From the NCBI GenBank assembly GCA_958295725.1, contig OY282368.1, forward strand, positions 2,192,001-2,256,000: a DNA stretch of 64,000 nucleotides. The letters are read 5' to 3'. Of this stretch, positions 49,642-58,817 are shown piece after piece (position 1 is the first letter of the stretch; the number at the start of each line of letters is the position of its first letter). The notes under the pieces are model-generated. The model had not been told where the DNA came from, made no database searches, and was given only the letters and a program-made list of their open reading frames with translations. The stretch comes from an uncultured Alphaproteobacteria bacterium (GTDB lineage Bacteria; Pseudomonadota; Alphaproteobacteria; UBA2966). The translations under genes were made by a program, and so were the position numbers.

Positions 49642-50621
49642 GCGTCCGCCCTCCACTCCGTATCCAGCACGTCGGCATGGGCCGCGGCGAGCGGCGGATA
49701 GGCGCTCGCGTCGGCGAACTCGACGGCGGCCGTCACGGCCTCCTTCGCCGCGGTCCGGATCTCCTCGTCCTCCCGCCCGGTCAGCCACTGGCGTTCCGCC
49801 ATGTACGCGCGGAAGAGGGCGATCGGGTCGCGGTTGTCGCGCCAGTCCTCGACCTCTTCGCGGGTCCGGTACTCCTCGCGGTCGCCCATGCTGTGCCCGA
49901 AATAGCGGTAGGTCCTGGCCTCGAGGAGCGTCGGCCCCTCGCCGCGGCGGGCCCGGTCGATGGCCTCTCCCGCCGCCTCGTGCACCTCGACGACGTCCTG
50001 GCCGTCCACGGACACGCCGGGAATGTCGTAGGACGCCGCCATCGTCGCCACCGAGTCCACCACGGCGACGTTCTCGCGCCGCACCCACTGCTGGTAGCCG
50101 TTGTTCTCGCAGACGTAGACGACCGGCAGCTTCCACAGCGAACCCATGAGGATGCCCTCGTGGAACGGCCCCCGCGCGGCGGCGCCGTCGCCGAAGAAGC
50201 AGACCGACACCTGATCCGTGCCGCGGATCTTCGTCGCCATGCCCGTTCCGGTCGCCGGGCCGATGCCGCCGGCGACGATGCCGTTGGCGCCCAGGATGTT
50301 CTTGGAGAGATCGGCCACGTGCATGGACCCGCCCTTGCCCGCGCAACTTCCCGTCTCCTTGCCGAAGAGCTCCGCCATCATGTCGTTCATGGGGGCGCCC
50401 TTGGCCAGGCAGTGCCCGTGACTGCGGTGGGTGCCCAGGACGTAGTCGTCGTCGCGGAGGTGGGCGCAGACGCCCACGCCGACCGCCTCCTCGCCGCAAT
50501 AGAGGTGGAGCGCGCCGGCCACGTTCCCGAGGCCGGTCTGGCGGTTCGCTTCCTCCTCGAACATGCGGATGCGCCACATGTCCAGGTACATCCGCCTGGC
50601 GAGCTCCGCGTCGAGACTCAT
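49638..50621 (-). CDS. 2-oxoacid/acetoin dehydrogenase E1 component, alpha subunit
   Basis: The protein has 327 residues. The thiamine diphosphate motif runs from F-F-G-D-G-A to C-E-N-N, and H-R-S-H-G-H-C-L-A-K-G with K-G-G-S-M-H resembles AcoA-type subunits more than pyruvate dehydrogenase of respiratory type. Acetoin or a related 2-oxo compound is the likely substrate. First gene of the operon E1 alpha, E1 beta, E2. The 315-base divergent gap to the SDR gene (50622-50936) contains short GC-rich repeats but no clear promoter. Confidence 0.88.
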   Translation of the reverse strand: MSLDAELARRMYLDMWRIRMFEEEANRQTGLGNVAGALHLYCGEEAVGVGVCAHLRDDDYVLGTHRSHGHCLAKGAPMNDMMAELFGKETGSCAGKGGSMHVADLSKNILGANGIVAGGIGPATGTGMATKIRGTDQVSVCFFGDGAAARGPFHEGILMGSLWKLPVVYVCENNGYQQWVRRENVAVVDSVATMAASYDIPGVSVDGQDVVEVHEAAGEAIDRARRGEGPTLLEARTYRYFGHSMGDREEYRTREEVEDWRDNRDPIALFRAYMAERQWLTGREDEEIRTAAKEAVTAAVEFADASAYPPLAAAHADVLDTEWRADA

Positions 50622-50936
50622 GGATCGGTCCTCCCTGCCGGTATCGCGCCCGCGCGGCCGTGTCGGGCAGCGTCGGGCGGCGTCGGCGCGCCCGCGCCGA
50701 TACGGCCCGATTATGCGGACGGAACCCGCGCGATCAAGACGAGAATCGGCGCGCCCCGAACCGGGTCTCGCCATACCGGAGACACGCCGCCTCCATTCCG
50801 TTTTGCGGCTGTCCGCATATGGCCGGCATCGGCCCCGGACGAGCGGCGAACCGGGGTCCGGGACCAGGACAGGACCGTGACGCCGGCGCGCGAACCCGGT
50901 ATCCTCGCGGCGAACGGAACCCGAGGGGACGGCCCG

Positions 50937-51722
50937 ATGGAACTGAATCTGACCGGCAAGGTCGTGCTCGTCACGGGCGCCGGCGGCAGTCTCGGCGGCG
51001 CGACGGCGAGGGGCTTCGCGGATCACGGATGCCGCGTCGCGCTGCTGGACGCGAACGAGGCCGGAGTCCGCGACGCGGCGCGGGGAATCGCCGACGGCGG
51101 CGGCCGGGCGCTGGCCGTCGCCGCGGACGTCGGTTCGCGGCCCGCCGTGGCGGCGGCCCTCGACCGCGTCGAGGCCGAATGGAGCGCCCCGGACATCCTG
51201 GTCAACGCCGCCGGCGTCGCGAACCGCGTCGACTTCCTCGACGAGACCGACGAGGACTGGGACCGGGTCGTGGGCGCGAACCTCAAGGGGACCTGGCTCT
51301 GCTCCCAGCTCGCGGCGCGGCGCATGATCGGGGCGGGCATCGCCGGCGCGATCGTGAATTTCGGCTCCGTCACGTCCGAGCTCGTCGACGCCAATCAGGT
51401 CGTCTACGGCGCCACCAAGGGCGGCGTGCGGACCCTGACCAAGGGCATGGCCATCGCCCTGGCGCCCCACGGCATCCGGGTGAACGCCGTGGGCCCGGCG
51501 ACGATCGTCACCGATCTCAATCGCGAGTACCTGGAGGCGCACCCCGAGTTTCGCGCCAGACGCCTCCTGCGCACGCCGCTCGGCCGCCTCGGCGCGCCGG
51601 AGGACGTGGTGAACGGCGTCCTCTACCTCGCGTCCGACGCATCGGGCTTCGTCACCGGCACGACGCTGTTCATGGACGCCGGACGGCTGGCCCAGAACAC
51701 CGTTCCCGAGGCCGCGGCCTGA
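50937..51722 (+). CDS. Short-chain dehydrogenase/reductase (FabG-like)
   Basis: The protein has 261 residues. The cofactor loop T-G-A-G-G-S-L-G-G, the N-A-A-G motif, and the catalytic Y-G-A-T-K with Ser in F-G-S-V-T make a complete classical SDR. An acidic residue at the end of strand 2 (L-L-D-A-N) favours NAD over NADP. It would oxidise or reduce a secondary alcohol. GAGGGGAC precedes the ATG. The next gene in the same direction is a second NAD(P)-dependent enzyme. Confidence 0.85.
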   Translation: MELNLTGKVVLVTGAGGSLGGATARGFADHGCRVALLDANEAGVRDAARGIADGGGRALAVAADVGSRPAVAAALDRVEAEWSAPDILVNAAGVANRVDFLDETDEDWDRVVGANLKGTWLCSQLAARRMIGAGIAGAIVNFGSVTSELVDANQVVYGATKGGVRTLTKGMAIALAPHGIRVNAVGPATIVTDLNREYLEAHPEFRARRLLRTPLGRLGAPEDVVNGVLYLASDASGFVTGTTLFMDAGRLAQNTVPEAAA

Positions 51723-51765
51723 GCGCCGGCGCGCGGAGCCGGCCGGTTTTCGCGGCGCGAGGGGG

Positions 51766-52827
51766 ATGCACGTGGCCGAACGCAAGACGGCCCTGGTGAT
51801 CGGGGCGACGGGGATTATCGGCGGCAACCTCGTCCGGCATCTCGACACGCTCGACGACTGGAACGTCGTCGGGCTCTCGCGCGGCGCCCCCGACGTCCCC
51901 TCGCGGATGGAGCACATCGCCGTCGACCTGCTCGATCCGGACGATTGCGAGGCGAAGCTGGGCGGCCTCGACCGCGTGACGCACATCTTCTTCGCCGGCT
52001 ACACGGACCGGCCCACCTGGGCCGAACAGGACCCGCCCAACACGGCCCTGCTGGTCAATGCCGTGCGGGCCGTCGCGCCCGCCGCCGCGGGGCTGCGCCA
52101 CGTCTGCCTGGCCCAGGGCACCAAATACTACGGCGCCCACCTCGGTCCCTGGACCACCCCGGCGCGCGAGACCGACCCCACCCACATGGGCCCCAACTTC
52201 TACGTCAGCCAGCAGCGCTTCCTGGAATCCGAGAGCGCCGGCAAGGACTGGTCGTGGTCGAGCCTGCGGCCCCCGATCGTCTGCGGCTGGTCGCTCGGCA
52301 AGCCCTTCAACCTCGTCAACCTCATCGCCGCCTACGCCATCATCTCCAGAGAACTCGGGCTGCCGCTGCGCTATCCGGGCAAGGAGCGCGCCTATCGCAC
52401 CGTTGTCCAGGCGGTGGATGCCGGCCTGCTGGTCCGGTTCATGACCTGGCTGGCGACGACGCCGGAGTGCGCGGACCGGGGGTTCAACATCTCCAACGGC
52501 GACGTGTTCCGCTGGGCGGACCTGTGGCCCCGGATCGCCGCCTACTTCGGCATGGAGGCGGGGCCCGTCCAGACCGTCGACCTGACCCGCACGATGGCCG
52601 ACAAGGGCCCCCTGTGGGAGCGGATCGTCGCCAAATACGGGCTCGCGCCCCACCGGATCGAGGACATCGCCCACTGGCCCTTCGGCGATTACATGCTGTC
52701 CACGGACTACGACATGATCTCCGACTACAACCGGATCCGCCGCCTCGGGTTCCACGAATTCGTCGACACGGGCGACATGTTTCTTCGCATGTTCGACGAG
52801 TTGCGGGAGAAGCGCGTCATCCCCTGA
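51766..52827 (+). CDS. Extended SDR of the PRISE (progesterone 5-beta-reductase-like) type
   Basis: The protein has 353 residues. Rossmann motif G-A-T-G-I-I-G-G-N-L, an N-F-Y segment replacing the usual catalytic Y-x-x-x-K (G-P-N-F-Y-V-S-Q-Q), and S-L-R-P-P-I-V-C-G fit the PRISE/iridoid-synthase-like group, which reduces enones of terpenoids and steroids. That is of interest next to a linalool dehydratase-like enzyme. The GAGGGGG sequence abuts the ATG at 51766; GTG 51772 has better spacing and may be the true start. Confidence 0.75.
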   Translation: MHVAERKTALVIGATGIIGGNLVRHLDTLDDWNVVGLSRGAPDVPSRMEHIAVDLLDPDDCEAKLGGLDRVTHIFFAGYTDRPTWAEQDPPNTALLVNAVRAVAPAAAGLRHVCLAQGTKYYGAHLGPWTTPARETDPTHMGPNFYVSQQRFLESESAGKDWSWSSLRPPIVCGWSLGKPFNLVNLIAAYAIISRELGLPLRYPGKERAYRTVVQAVDAGLLVRFMTWLATTPECADRGFNISNGDVFRWADLWPRIAAYFGMEAGPVQTVDLTRTMADKGPLWERIVAKYGLAPHRIEDIAHWPFGDYMLSTDYDMISDYNRIRRLGFHEFVDTGDMFLRMFDELREKRVIP

Positions 52828-52919
52828 TCCCTCGACGGCGCCGCCCGGCGCGTCGGCCGGCTTGCCAGTCTTCCCGCCCGGGTCTAACGTGCCGCGATGC
52901 TTGCGCGGGCGAGGTGGCG

Positions 52920-53771
52920 ATGCGCGAAAGCTACGACAGAATCGACGTCCGGCCGGTGTCCGGCGCGTTGGGCGCGGAGATCCACGGCATCGACGTGGCG
53001 CGCCCCCTCGACAACGAGACGGTTTCCGAGCTCCACGACGCGTGGCTGGACCATCTCGTACTGTTCTTCCACGACCAGCACCTGACGCCCGACCGGCACA
53101 AGGACTTCGCCCGCCGCTTCGGCGAGCTCCACGTCCACCCGCTGACGGAGGGGATGCCGGGACATCCGGAAATCGTCGAAGTCGTGAAGGAGCCGGGCGA
53201 ACATCACAACTGGGGAGACGGCTGGCACACCGACCTGCCGTTCCTGGAGGAACCCCCGATGGGGTCCGTGCTGTACGCGCGCGAGGTCCCGCCGTTCAGC
53301 GGCGACACGCAGTTCGCCAACATGTACCTGGCCTACGAGACGCTGTCGGACGCCATGAAGGGCGTGCTCGACGGCCTCAGGTGCGTCTTCAGGGGAGGCG
53401 TCGGCAACTACGACCGCTTCGAGGGAATGCGGGCGATCTCGGACGCGGGAGACTTCGTCGCCGCGCACCCCGTCGTCCGCGCGCACCCCGTCACCGGCAG
53501 GAAGTCGCTCTACCTGCACCGCAAGAACGGCAACGCCATCGAAGGCATGAGCGCCGGGGAAAGCGCGGCCATCCTCGACTTCCTGCACGACCACGCCGAA
53601 AACCCCGATTTCGCGTGCCGCTTCCGGTGGCGGGCGAACTCGGTCGCCATGTGGGACAACCGCTGCGTCCAGCACAGGGTCAGCGCCGATTATTTCCATT
53701 CCGAACGGGGATTCCGTCCCGGCCGCAGACACCTTCACCGGGTGACGATGAAGGGGGATCGGCCGTTCTGA
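52920..53771 (+). CDS. TauD/TfdA-family dioxygenase, second copy
   Basis: The protein has 283 residues. Iron ligands are in G-W-H-T-D-L-P-F (His ~102, Asp ~104) and in L-H-R-V-T-M near 276; the following basic residues may hold 2-oxoglutarate. It is only distantly similar to the dioxygenase at 16762. It is followed 44 bases later by a binding protein gene on the same strand, so import and oxidation of one compound may be linked. Confidence 0.85.
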   Translation: MRESYDRIDVRPVSGALGAEIHGIDVARPLDNETVSELHDAWLDHLVLFFHDQHLTPDRHKDFARRFGELHVHPLTEGMPGHPEIVEVVKEPGEHHNWGDGWHTDLPFLEEPPMGSVLYAREVPPFSGDTQFANMYLAYETLSDAMKGVLDGLRCVFRGGVGNYDRFEGMRAISDAGDFVAAHPVVRAHPVTGRKSLYLHRKNGNAIEGMSAGESAAILDFLHDHAENPDFACRFRWRANSVAMWDNRCVQHRVSADYFHSERGFRPGRRHLHRVTMKGDRPF

Positions 53772-53815
53772 ACCCCGGAGCCATTTCTTCAATCCAGACT
53801 CGAGGAGGCTGAATC

Positions 53816-54895
53816 ATGAAACGTTCGAGCACTTTCAAGGCGATCTTCGCCGGGGCGTCGCTCTCCGCCGCCGCGGTCGCGCTCCCCTTCGGCGCGGCGT
53901 CGGCCGGCGAATTCGACGGCATGACGCTGCGGGTCGGCACCTGGGGCGGCTCGTGGCGCAAGGTCCAGGAGGACCACATCGTTCCGCAACTCGCCGCCAG
54001 GGGCCTGAAGATCGAGTACGTCACCGCGAGTCCGCACGACAACCTCGCCAAGCTCGTGGCCGCGCGAGGCCGCGACGTCCCCATCGACGTCATGGAGGTC
54101 GGAGAGCCGCTGCTGCCGTCGATCGCCGAGGGCGGTTACGCCGCGAAGATCGACCACGGCCTCGTGCCCAACAAGGCGCACATGCCGGCCGCGCTTTACG
54201 ACGACCGCAAGTTCGTGACGCTGGCCAGCCAGTACGGCGTCTGCTACGAGAAACGGAAGTTCGCGGAGAACGGCATTCCGGTGCCCCGGACTTTCCAGGA
54301 CCTGGTGCACCCCAAGCTCAAGCGGAAGCTGTCGTTCCCCGACATCACCTCGGGCCCGGGCCTGAGCAACGTGGCGATGGTGGCCTACGCGGCGGGCGGC
54401 AGCGTCGACGATATCGAGCCGGGCCTCGACCTGATCAGGCGGATCGATCCGTTCACCTACTGGAAGCGCGGCAGCGCCAACGTGACCCATCTGGAGACCG
54501 GCGACATCTATGCCGCGGTCGTGCACGCGGGCTGGTGCGTGCGCATGAAGAACGCGGGCCTCGACGTGTCGATGGCCTATCCCAGGATCACCGACGAGTA
54601 CACGGGCGCCGCGACGTACACCCTGATGATCGTGGTCAACGGGACCGGGGTTCCCGAGGCCGCGACGGCCTATCTGAACGAGTATCTGGGCGAGGAGTTC
54701 CAGTTCCAGCTCGCCAAGCAGACCGGCGTGGTTCCGGTGAACGGGAACGCGATCGCGCGGATGCGAAAGGAGCCGCTGTTGCAGGAGATGATGATCCTGG
54801 ACACCGCCGGGATGGAGCGGATCCTCACATTCGACTTCAGCCGGATCGACATCAGCGACTGGACCGACCGGTGGTCGCGGACCGTCGGCAACTGA
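53816..54895 (+). CDS. Periplasmic substrate-binding protein, spermidine/putrescine type
   Basis: The protein has 359 residues. The signal peptide (F-K-A-I-F-A-G-A-S-L-S-A-A-A-V-A-L-P-F) ends at A-S-A-G-E-F. The mature start L-R-V-G-T-W-G-G-S-W and Q-Y-G-V-C-Y-E-K resemble the binding protein at 266. Membrane and ATPase genes of the importer are not adjacent, so it may share a permease elsewhere. AGGAGG occurs just before the start. Confidence 0.85.
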   Translation: MKRSSTFKAIFAGASLSAAAVALPFGAASAGEFDGMTLRVGTWGGSWRKVQEDHIVPQLAARGLKIEYVTASPHDNLAKLVAARGRDVPIDVMEVGEPLLPSIAEGGYAAKIDHGLVPNKAHMPAALYDDRKFVTLASQYGVCYEKRKFAENGIPVPRTFQDLVHPKLKRKLSFPDITSGPGLSNVAMVAYAAGGSVDDIEPGLDLIRRIDPFTYWKRGSANVTHLETGDIYAAVVHAGWCVRMKNAGLDVSMAYPRITDEYTGAATYTLMIVVNGTGVPEAATAYLNEYLGEEFQFQLAKQTGVVPVNGNAIARMRKEPLLQEMMILDTAGMERILTFDFSRIDISDWTDRWSRTVGN

Positions 54896-55025
54896 AGCCG
54901 GGACGGCGCATCACGGCCATGCCGGCGACCCGTCCGGGGACGATGCCGTAACGATCGAGGGCGGGCTCCGGCTCGCCGCCGGACGCCGCCGCCAGGGCGG
55001 CCGCGCTCCCCCGTCCGGCGCCGGC

Positions 55026-55664
55026 CTACGAAGAATCCCGGACGCTGGGGCGGCCGGCCACGTCCTCGTACCAGCGCGCCACGTTGGGCCGGTCGTCGGG
55101 GATCGGGACCCCGGTCCGGTCCGCCAGCAGGATCATGAAATAGCCGGTGATGTCGGCGATGGAGAAGGTCCCGCCGGCGAGGAAACGGCCGTCGGAGAGT
55201 TGCGCGTCGAGCCGTTCGAGCAGGATCAGCAGCATGTCCCGGCCCCGCTCGGCGATCTCGGGAAACTGGACGAGATCGTTCCGGGTGCCGGGGACGACCC
55301 GCCCCCGGAAGGCCGGATCCGCGTTGCGCAGCGAATGCATGACGGGCAGGTAGCCGTCCAGCTCGACCCGGCGGTTCCACATGTCGATGAGGGCGCGTTC
55401 CCTGGGATCGCGGCCCATCAGGGAGGGCGCCGGATGGAGCTCCTCCAGGTAGCGGCAGATGGAGACCGACTCGCCGATGCACGTCCCGTCGTCGAGCTCG
55501 AGAAAGGGAACGACGGCGAAGGGGTTCATGGAGCGATAGGGCTCCTCGAACATCGCGCCGTCGCGCACCTTCACCTCGACGACCGGTATCTCGAGCCTCT
55601 TCTCCGCCATGAACACGCGGACTCGCCGGGCGTTGGGGGCGAGAGCGAAATCGTAGAGCTTCAT
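55026..55664 (-). CDS. Glutathione S-transferase family protein
   Basis: The protein has 212 residues. The N-terminal thioredoxin-like domain reads K-L-Y-D-F-A-L-A-P-N-A-R-R-V-R-V-F and contains the glutathione-binding E-S-V-S-I-C-R-Y-L. The C-terminal helical domain has the G-x-F-S-I-A-D-I-x capping motif (G-T-F-S-I-A-D-I-T). It is transcribed away from the linalool dehydratase-like gene, sharing a 194-base divergent region. Confidence 0.85.
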   Translation of the reverse strand: MKLYDFALAPNARRVRVFMAEKRLEIPVVEVKVRDGAMFEEPYRSMNPFAVVPFLELDDGTCIGESVSICRYLEELHPAPSLMGRDPRERALIDMWNRRVELDGYLPVMHSLRNADPAFRGRVVPGTRNDLVQFPEIAERGRDMLLILLERLDAQLSDGRFLAGGTFSIADITGYFMILLADRTGVPIPDDRPNVARWYEDVAGRPSVRDSS

Positions 55665-55858
55665 GCGCGTCGTCTCCTCGAACGTTGCGACCGACCGGGA
55701 AGGCCACTCTACCCGCGACCCGAAAGCCGCGCCAGTTCCCGCGCCGTCCCCGGGAGCGGCCCCGTCCCGGGACGGAACGAGGACGGACGATTGCCATCCG
55801 GGGATTGCCCGCTACACTCGGCGTCGCGAGTCGGGACGATCGAAGGGCGGAGGGCATC

Positions 55859-57406
55859 ATGCCGGCGACCGTGGCGGGCTATCCGGCGCTGACGGAGCGC
55901 AGCCGCGGCTGGCTCCGCTATCTCCACCGCAAGGCGACGACCCCGGACAACTGGGACAGGGACGGACGGCCCCATCCCCACTGGGACAACGTCAGCGGCG
56001 CGCCGCGGCGCTCCTGGCATCGTTTCGACCTGTTCGAGTCGAGCTACGCCATGGGCCTCATGTGCGACACCACGCCGGCGTGGCGCGAGGTCTACGGCGC
56101 CGTCCTCGACGAGCTCGCGTTCCGCTATACGGGCTGGTGGGCGGCGGAGGACTGGCTGACGCAGATCGGCGAGGATCCGCGCCGGGACCGGTATCCGGAG
56201 GAATGGTACGAGGCCTGGATCCCCCCGTTCCTGCGCGGCCGCTACGACACGCCCGGCTGGACCGCCGACGGGGTCGAGCCCTGGGGCCGCCAGATCGACC
56301 CCATCCGGGCCGACGGCGCGCTGTGGCTCAAGGGGAACTTCCTCATCGTCCTCGGGCTGCACAAGTACGTCACCGGCGACGACAAGTGGAACGCGCCCTT
56401 CGAGACGATCCGCGACGGCGAGAACACCTTCACCTGGACCTATTCGGGCGTCGCCGGGCACCTCGCCCGACAGTGGTCGTCGCGGCCCGAGGGGTGCCAC
56501 TGCGAGAACACCAAGATCTGGCCCATATGACTGGCCCCCGCGGGCCTCGGTCTGAGGCTCCACGACATCAATCACCGCACGGACCTGCACCTGGCCTTCG
56601 ACAACTGGTGGGAGTACGCCTTGCGCCACTACATACCCGTGCGGGACGGCAAGGTCGGCGACTGGTACACCAACTACTACGACCCGATCATCGACTACAA
56701 CCACAAGGTCGGCATGAGGCCCGACGGCGGCGGGTCGTTCTTCTGGGGCAACTACGACAAGTTCCTCATGGTTCTCGGGCTGGCCCCGCAGCGCCGCGAC
56801 GTGGCGCGTCAGTTCTACGATTCGGCCGCCGAGTGCCTGGGCTGGCGATCGCTCGAGCCCGCCGACGAGCCGCCCGGCAACCCGCGGGCCACGCTCTACG
56901 GCCTGGCCTTCGCCCGCGAGTTCGGCGACGACGCGATCCACGCCAAGCTCAAGGCCTGCGCCGAGGAACGCCACGAACCGACGCTCGACCCCGAGACCCT
57001 GGAATTCACCTGGGGGTTCGGCCTGAACGAGCCGCATCCGCGCGGCCAGTTCAACGCCTCGGCCGCCATGGCGGAAGCGATCGGCGAAGGGGCGTGGTGG
57101 CGGCTGTTCAACGAGCCCGACCTGCGCAAGTTCGTCGATCCGACGGTCCGCGGCGTCGACTTCCCGACCGTCTGCCCGAGCCAGGCGGTCTACGACGAGG
57201 CCCGGCGCATACTCGTCGTGGCGACCGACGCCGGGGTTCCGGCGGCGCGGGGCCGGCCCACGACGTTCCGCGTGACCAACGTGAATCCGAAGTCCTGCAC
57301 GGTCATCGTCGACGGCGAGAAGAGCGACGACTGGCGCGAGATCGACGGCGATATCGAGGTCTCGACCACCGTCGGCGAACACACGTTCCTGTTCAGGCCG
57401 GCCTGA
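55859..57406 (+). CDS. Linalool dehydratase/isomerase-like protein, predicted selenoprotein (Sec224, TGA 56528-56530)
   Basis: Read through one in-frame TGA, the frame encodes 515 residues. Both halves are in the same frame and form one Ldi-family protein (W-D-N-V-S-G-A-P-R-R-S-W-H-R near residue 42; F-D-N-W-W-E-Y-A-L after the TGA). The TGA is codon 224 in C-E-N-T-K-I-W-P-I-[TGA], nine residues after Cys215. In LinD, as I recall, active-site Cys171 and Cys180 have that same spacing. A SECIS-like hairpin follows. GGAGG lies five bases before the ATG. Predicted role: (de)hydration or isomerisation of an alkenol with a selenolate at the active site. The alternative, a nonsense mutation, is less likely because the downstream 292 codons are intact. 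Confidence 0.8.
56531..56560 (+). promoter_or_regulatory. Putative bacterial SECIS element after TGA224
   Basis: Stem GGGCCTC (56542-56548) pairs with GAGGCTC (56554-56560), seven pairs including one G-U, around the loop GGTCT (56549-56553). The loop occupies positions +19 to +23 after the UGA. In E. coli fdhF the codons GCA GGT CTG place GGUCU at the same positions, and its G and U are the bases read by SelB. Confidence 0.75.
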
Positions 57407-57487
57407 TCCCGTTCTCCGGGGGCGGCCCCGGGCCGGCCGAAGCCGCCCGGCGTTCCGCGCCGCCCGCCCGGATGTCGCCGTGGCCGG

Positions 57488-58729
57488 TCAGGCGGCGCTT
57501 CCCTCGGGCGCGGCGCGCTCGATCGGGCGTTCGTCGATGGGGTAGTGGAGCGCCGCCGCGAGGAGACCGAGGGCGATGGCGATCCACCACGCGGCGTCGT
57601 AGGAACCCGTCGTGTCGAACAGGCGTCCGCCCAGCCACGCGCCGAGGAACGCGCCGCTCTGGTGGCTGAGGAACACGATGCCGGACAGGGTCCCCATGTA
57701 TTGGGGACCGAAGATCTGGGCGACCAGGGACGTCGTCAAGGGCACGGCGCTGAACCACACCACGCCGATGGCCGCGCCGAACGCCAGGGCGCCGACGACG
57801 GATATGGGCGACAGGACGAATACCGAGATGACGACGGCGCGGGAGAGGTACAGCAGCGTCAGGACGCCCTTCTTGCTGAAACGATCGCCCAGCACGCCGA
57901 TGGCGATCGAGCCGGCGATGTTGACGAGGCCGATGATGGCCAGCGTCCAGGCGCCGACTTCCGCCGACAGGCCGCGGTCGGCCACGTAGGCCGGCAGATG
58001 GGTGGCGATGAAGACGACCTGGAACCCGCAGACGAAGAATCCGGCGGTAAGCAGAAGGTAACCGCGGTGGCGCGCGGCCTCCGCCATCGCGCTCCGGAAC
58101 CGCTGCGGAGAGACCTGCGGCGTCGCGGCGCGGCCGGTGACGGCGCCTCCCATCGGCAGCATCACGAGCGCGACGATCCCCAGCAGGACGAAAGCCGTTT
58201 GCCAGCCGTAGGCAGCGAGGAAGGCCTGACCGATCGGCACCATGGCGAACTGGCCGAAGGATCCGGCGGCCGAGATGATGCCCAGCGCCAGGGTCCGCCG
58301 CTGCGGCGCCACGGCCCGCGCCGCCGCCGCGTACACGATCCACAGCCCGCAACCGGCGTTGCCCAGCCCGACGAGGACGCCCACCGTGAGGTGCGCGGCC
58401 GCCGGGGTCGAGGACCACGACATGAGCGCGACGCCGGCGGCGTACATGAGGGCGCCGACGACGAGGACCCGGCCCGAGCCGAAGCGGTCGGCGAGCATTC
58501 CGGCGAAGGGTTGGGCCGCGCCCCACAGGAAGCTCGAGAAGGCGATGGAGAACGCGAAGATCTCGCGGCCCCAGCCGAGGTCGGCGGAGACGGGTTGCAG
58601 GAAGACCCCGAACGAGGATCGGATGCCGAAGGACAACGCCGCGATCACGCTCGCCGCGGCGATGAGAATGACGATCCGCCTGCCGAAAGCGGCGGACGGC
58701 GCCGGAGGCATGGAGCCATGCGGTTTCAT
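57488..58729 (-). CDS. MFS transporter (monocarboxylate/oxalate-formate type)
   Basis: The protein has 413 residues and about twelve hydrophobic segments. The loop motif D-R-F-G-S-G-R in the first half and G-D-R-F-S-K-K in the second are the two A-motifs of the major facilitator superfamily. R-S-S-F-G-V-F near residue 40 recalls the oxalate:formate antiporter group. It probably carries small organic acids. It faces the linalool dehydratase-like gene end to end. Confidence 0.85.
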   Translation of the reverse strand: MKPHGSMPPAPSAAFGRRIVILIAAASVIAALSFGIRSSFGVFLQPVSADLGWGREIFAFSIAFSSFLWGAAQPFAGMLADRFGSGRVLVVGALMYAAGVALMSWSSTPAAAHLTVGVLVGLGNAGCGLWIVYAAAARAVAPQRRTLALGIISAAGSFGQFAMVPIGQAFLAAYGWQTAFVLLGIVALVMLPMGGAVTGRAATPQVSPQRFRSAMAEAARHRGYLLLTAGFFVCGFQVVFIATHLPAYVADRGLSAEVGAWTLAIIGLVNIAGSIAIGVLGDRFSKKGVLTLLYLSRAVVISVFVLSPISVVGALAFGAAIGVVWFSAVPLTTSLVAQIFGPQYMGTLSGIVFLSHQSGAFLGAWLGGRLFDTTGSYDAAWWIAIALGLLAAALHYPIDERPIERAAPEGSAA

Positions 58730-58817
58730 GGGGCCTCAATAGGTGCAATGCGCCGGCTTGTAAACCGCCGCGGCGGTCTCCGGCACGCCGGTCGCGCCGG
58801 TCGCGCCACTGTCGCGA

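Noticed and set aside
56528..56530. Treating the linalool dehydratase-like gene as a simple pseudogene with a nonsense mutation
   Set aside because: The frame is intact on both sides for hundreds of codons, the stop is TGA (not TAG or TAA), it sits at the expected Cys, and a SECIS-like hairpin follows at canonical distance.
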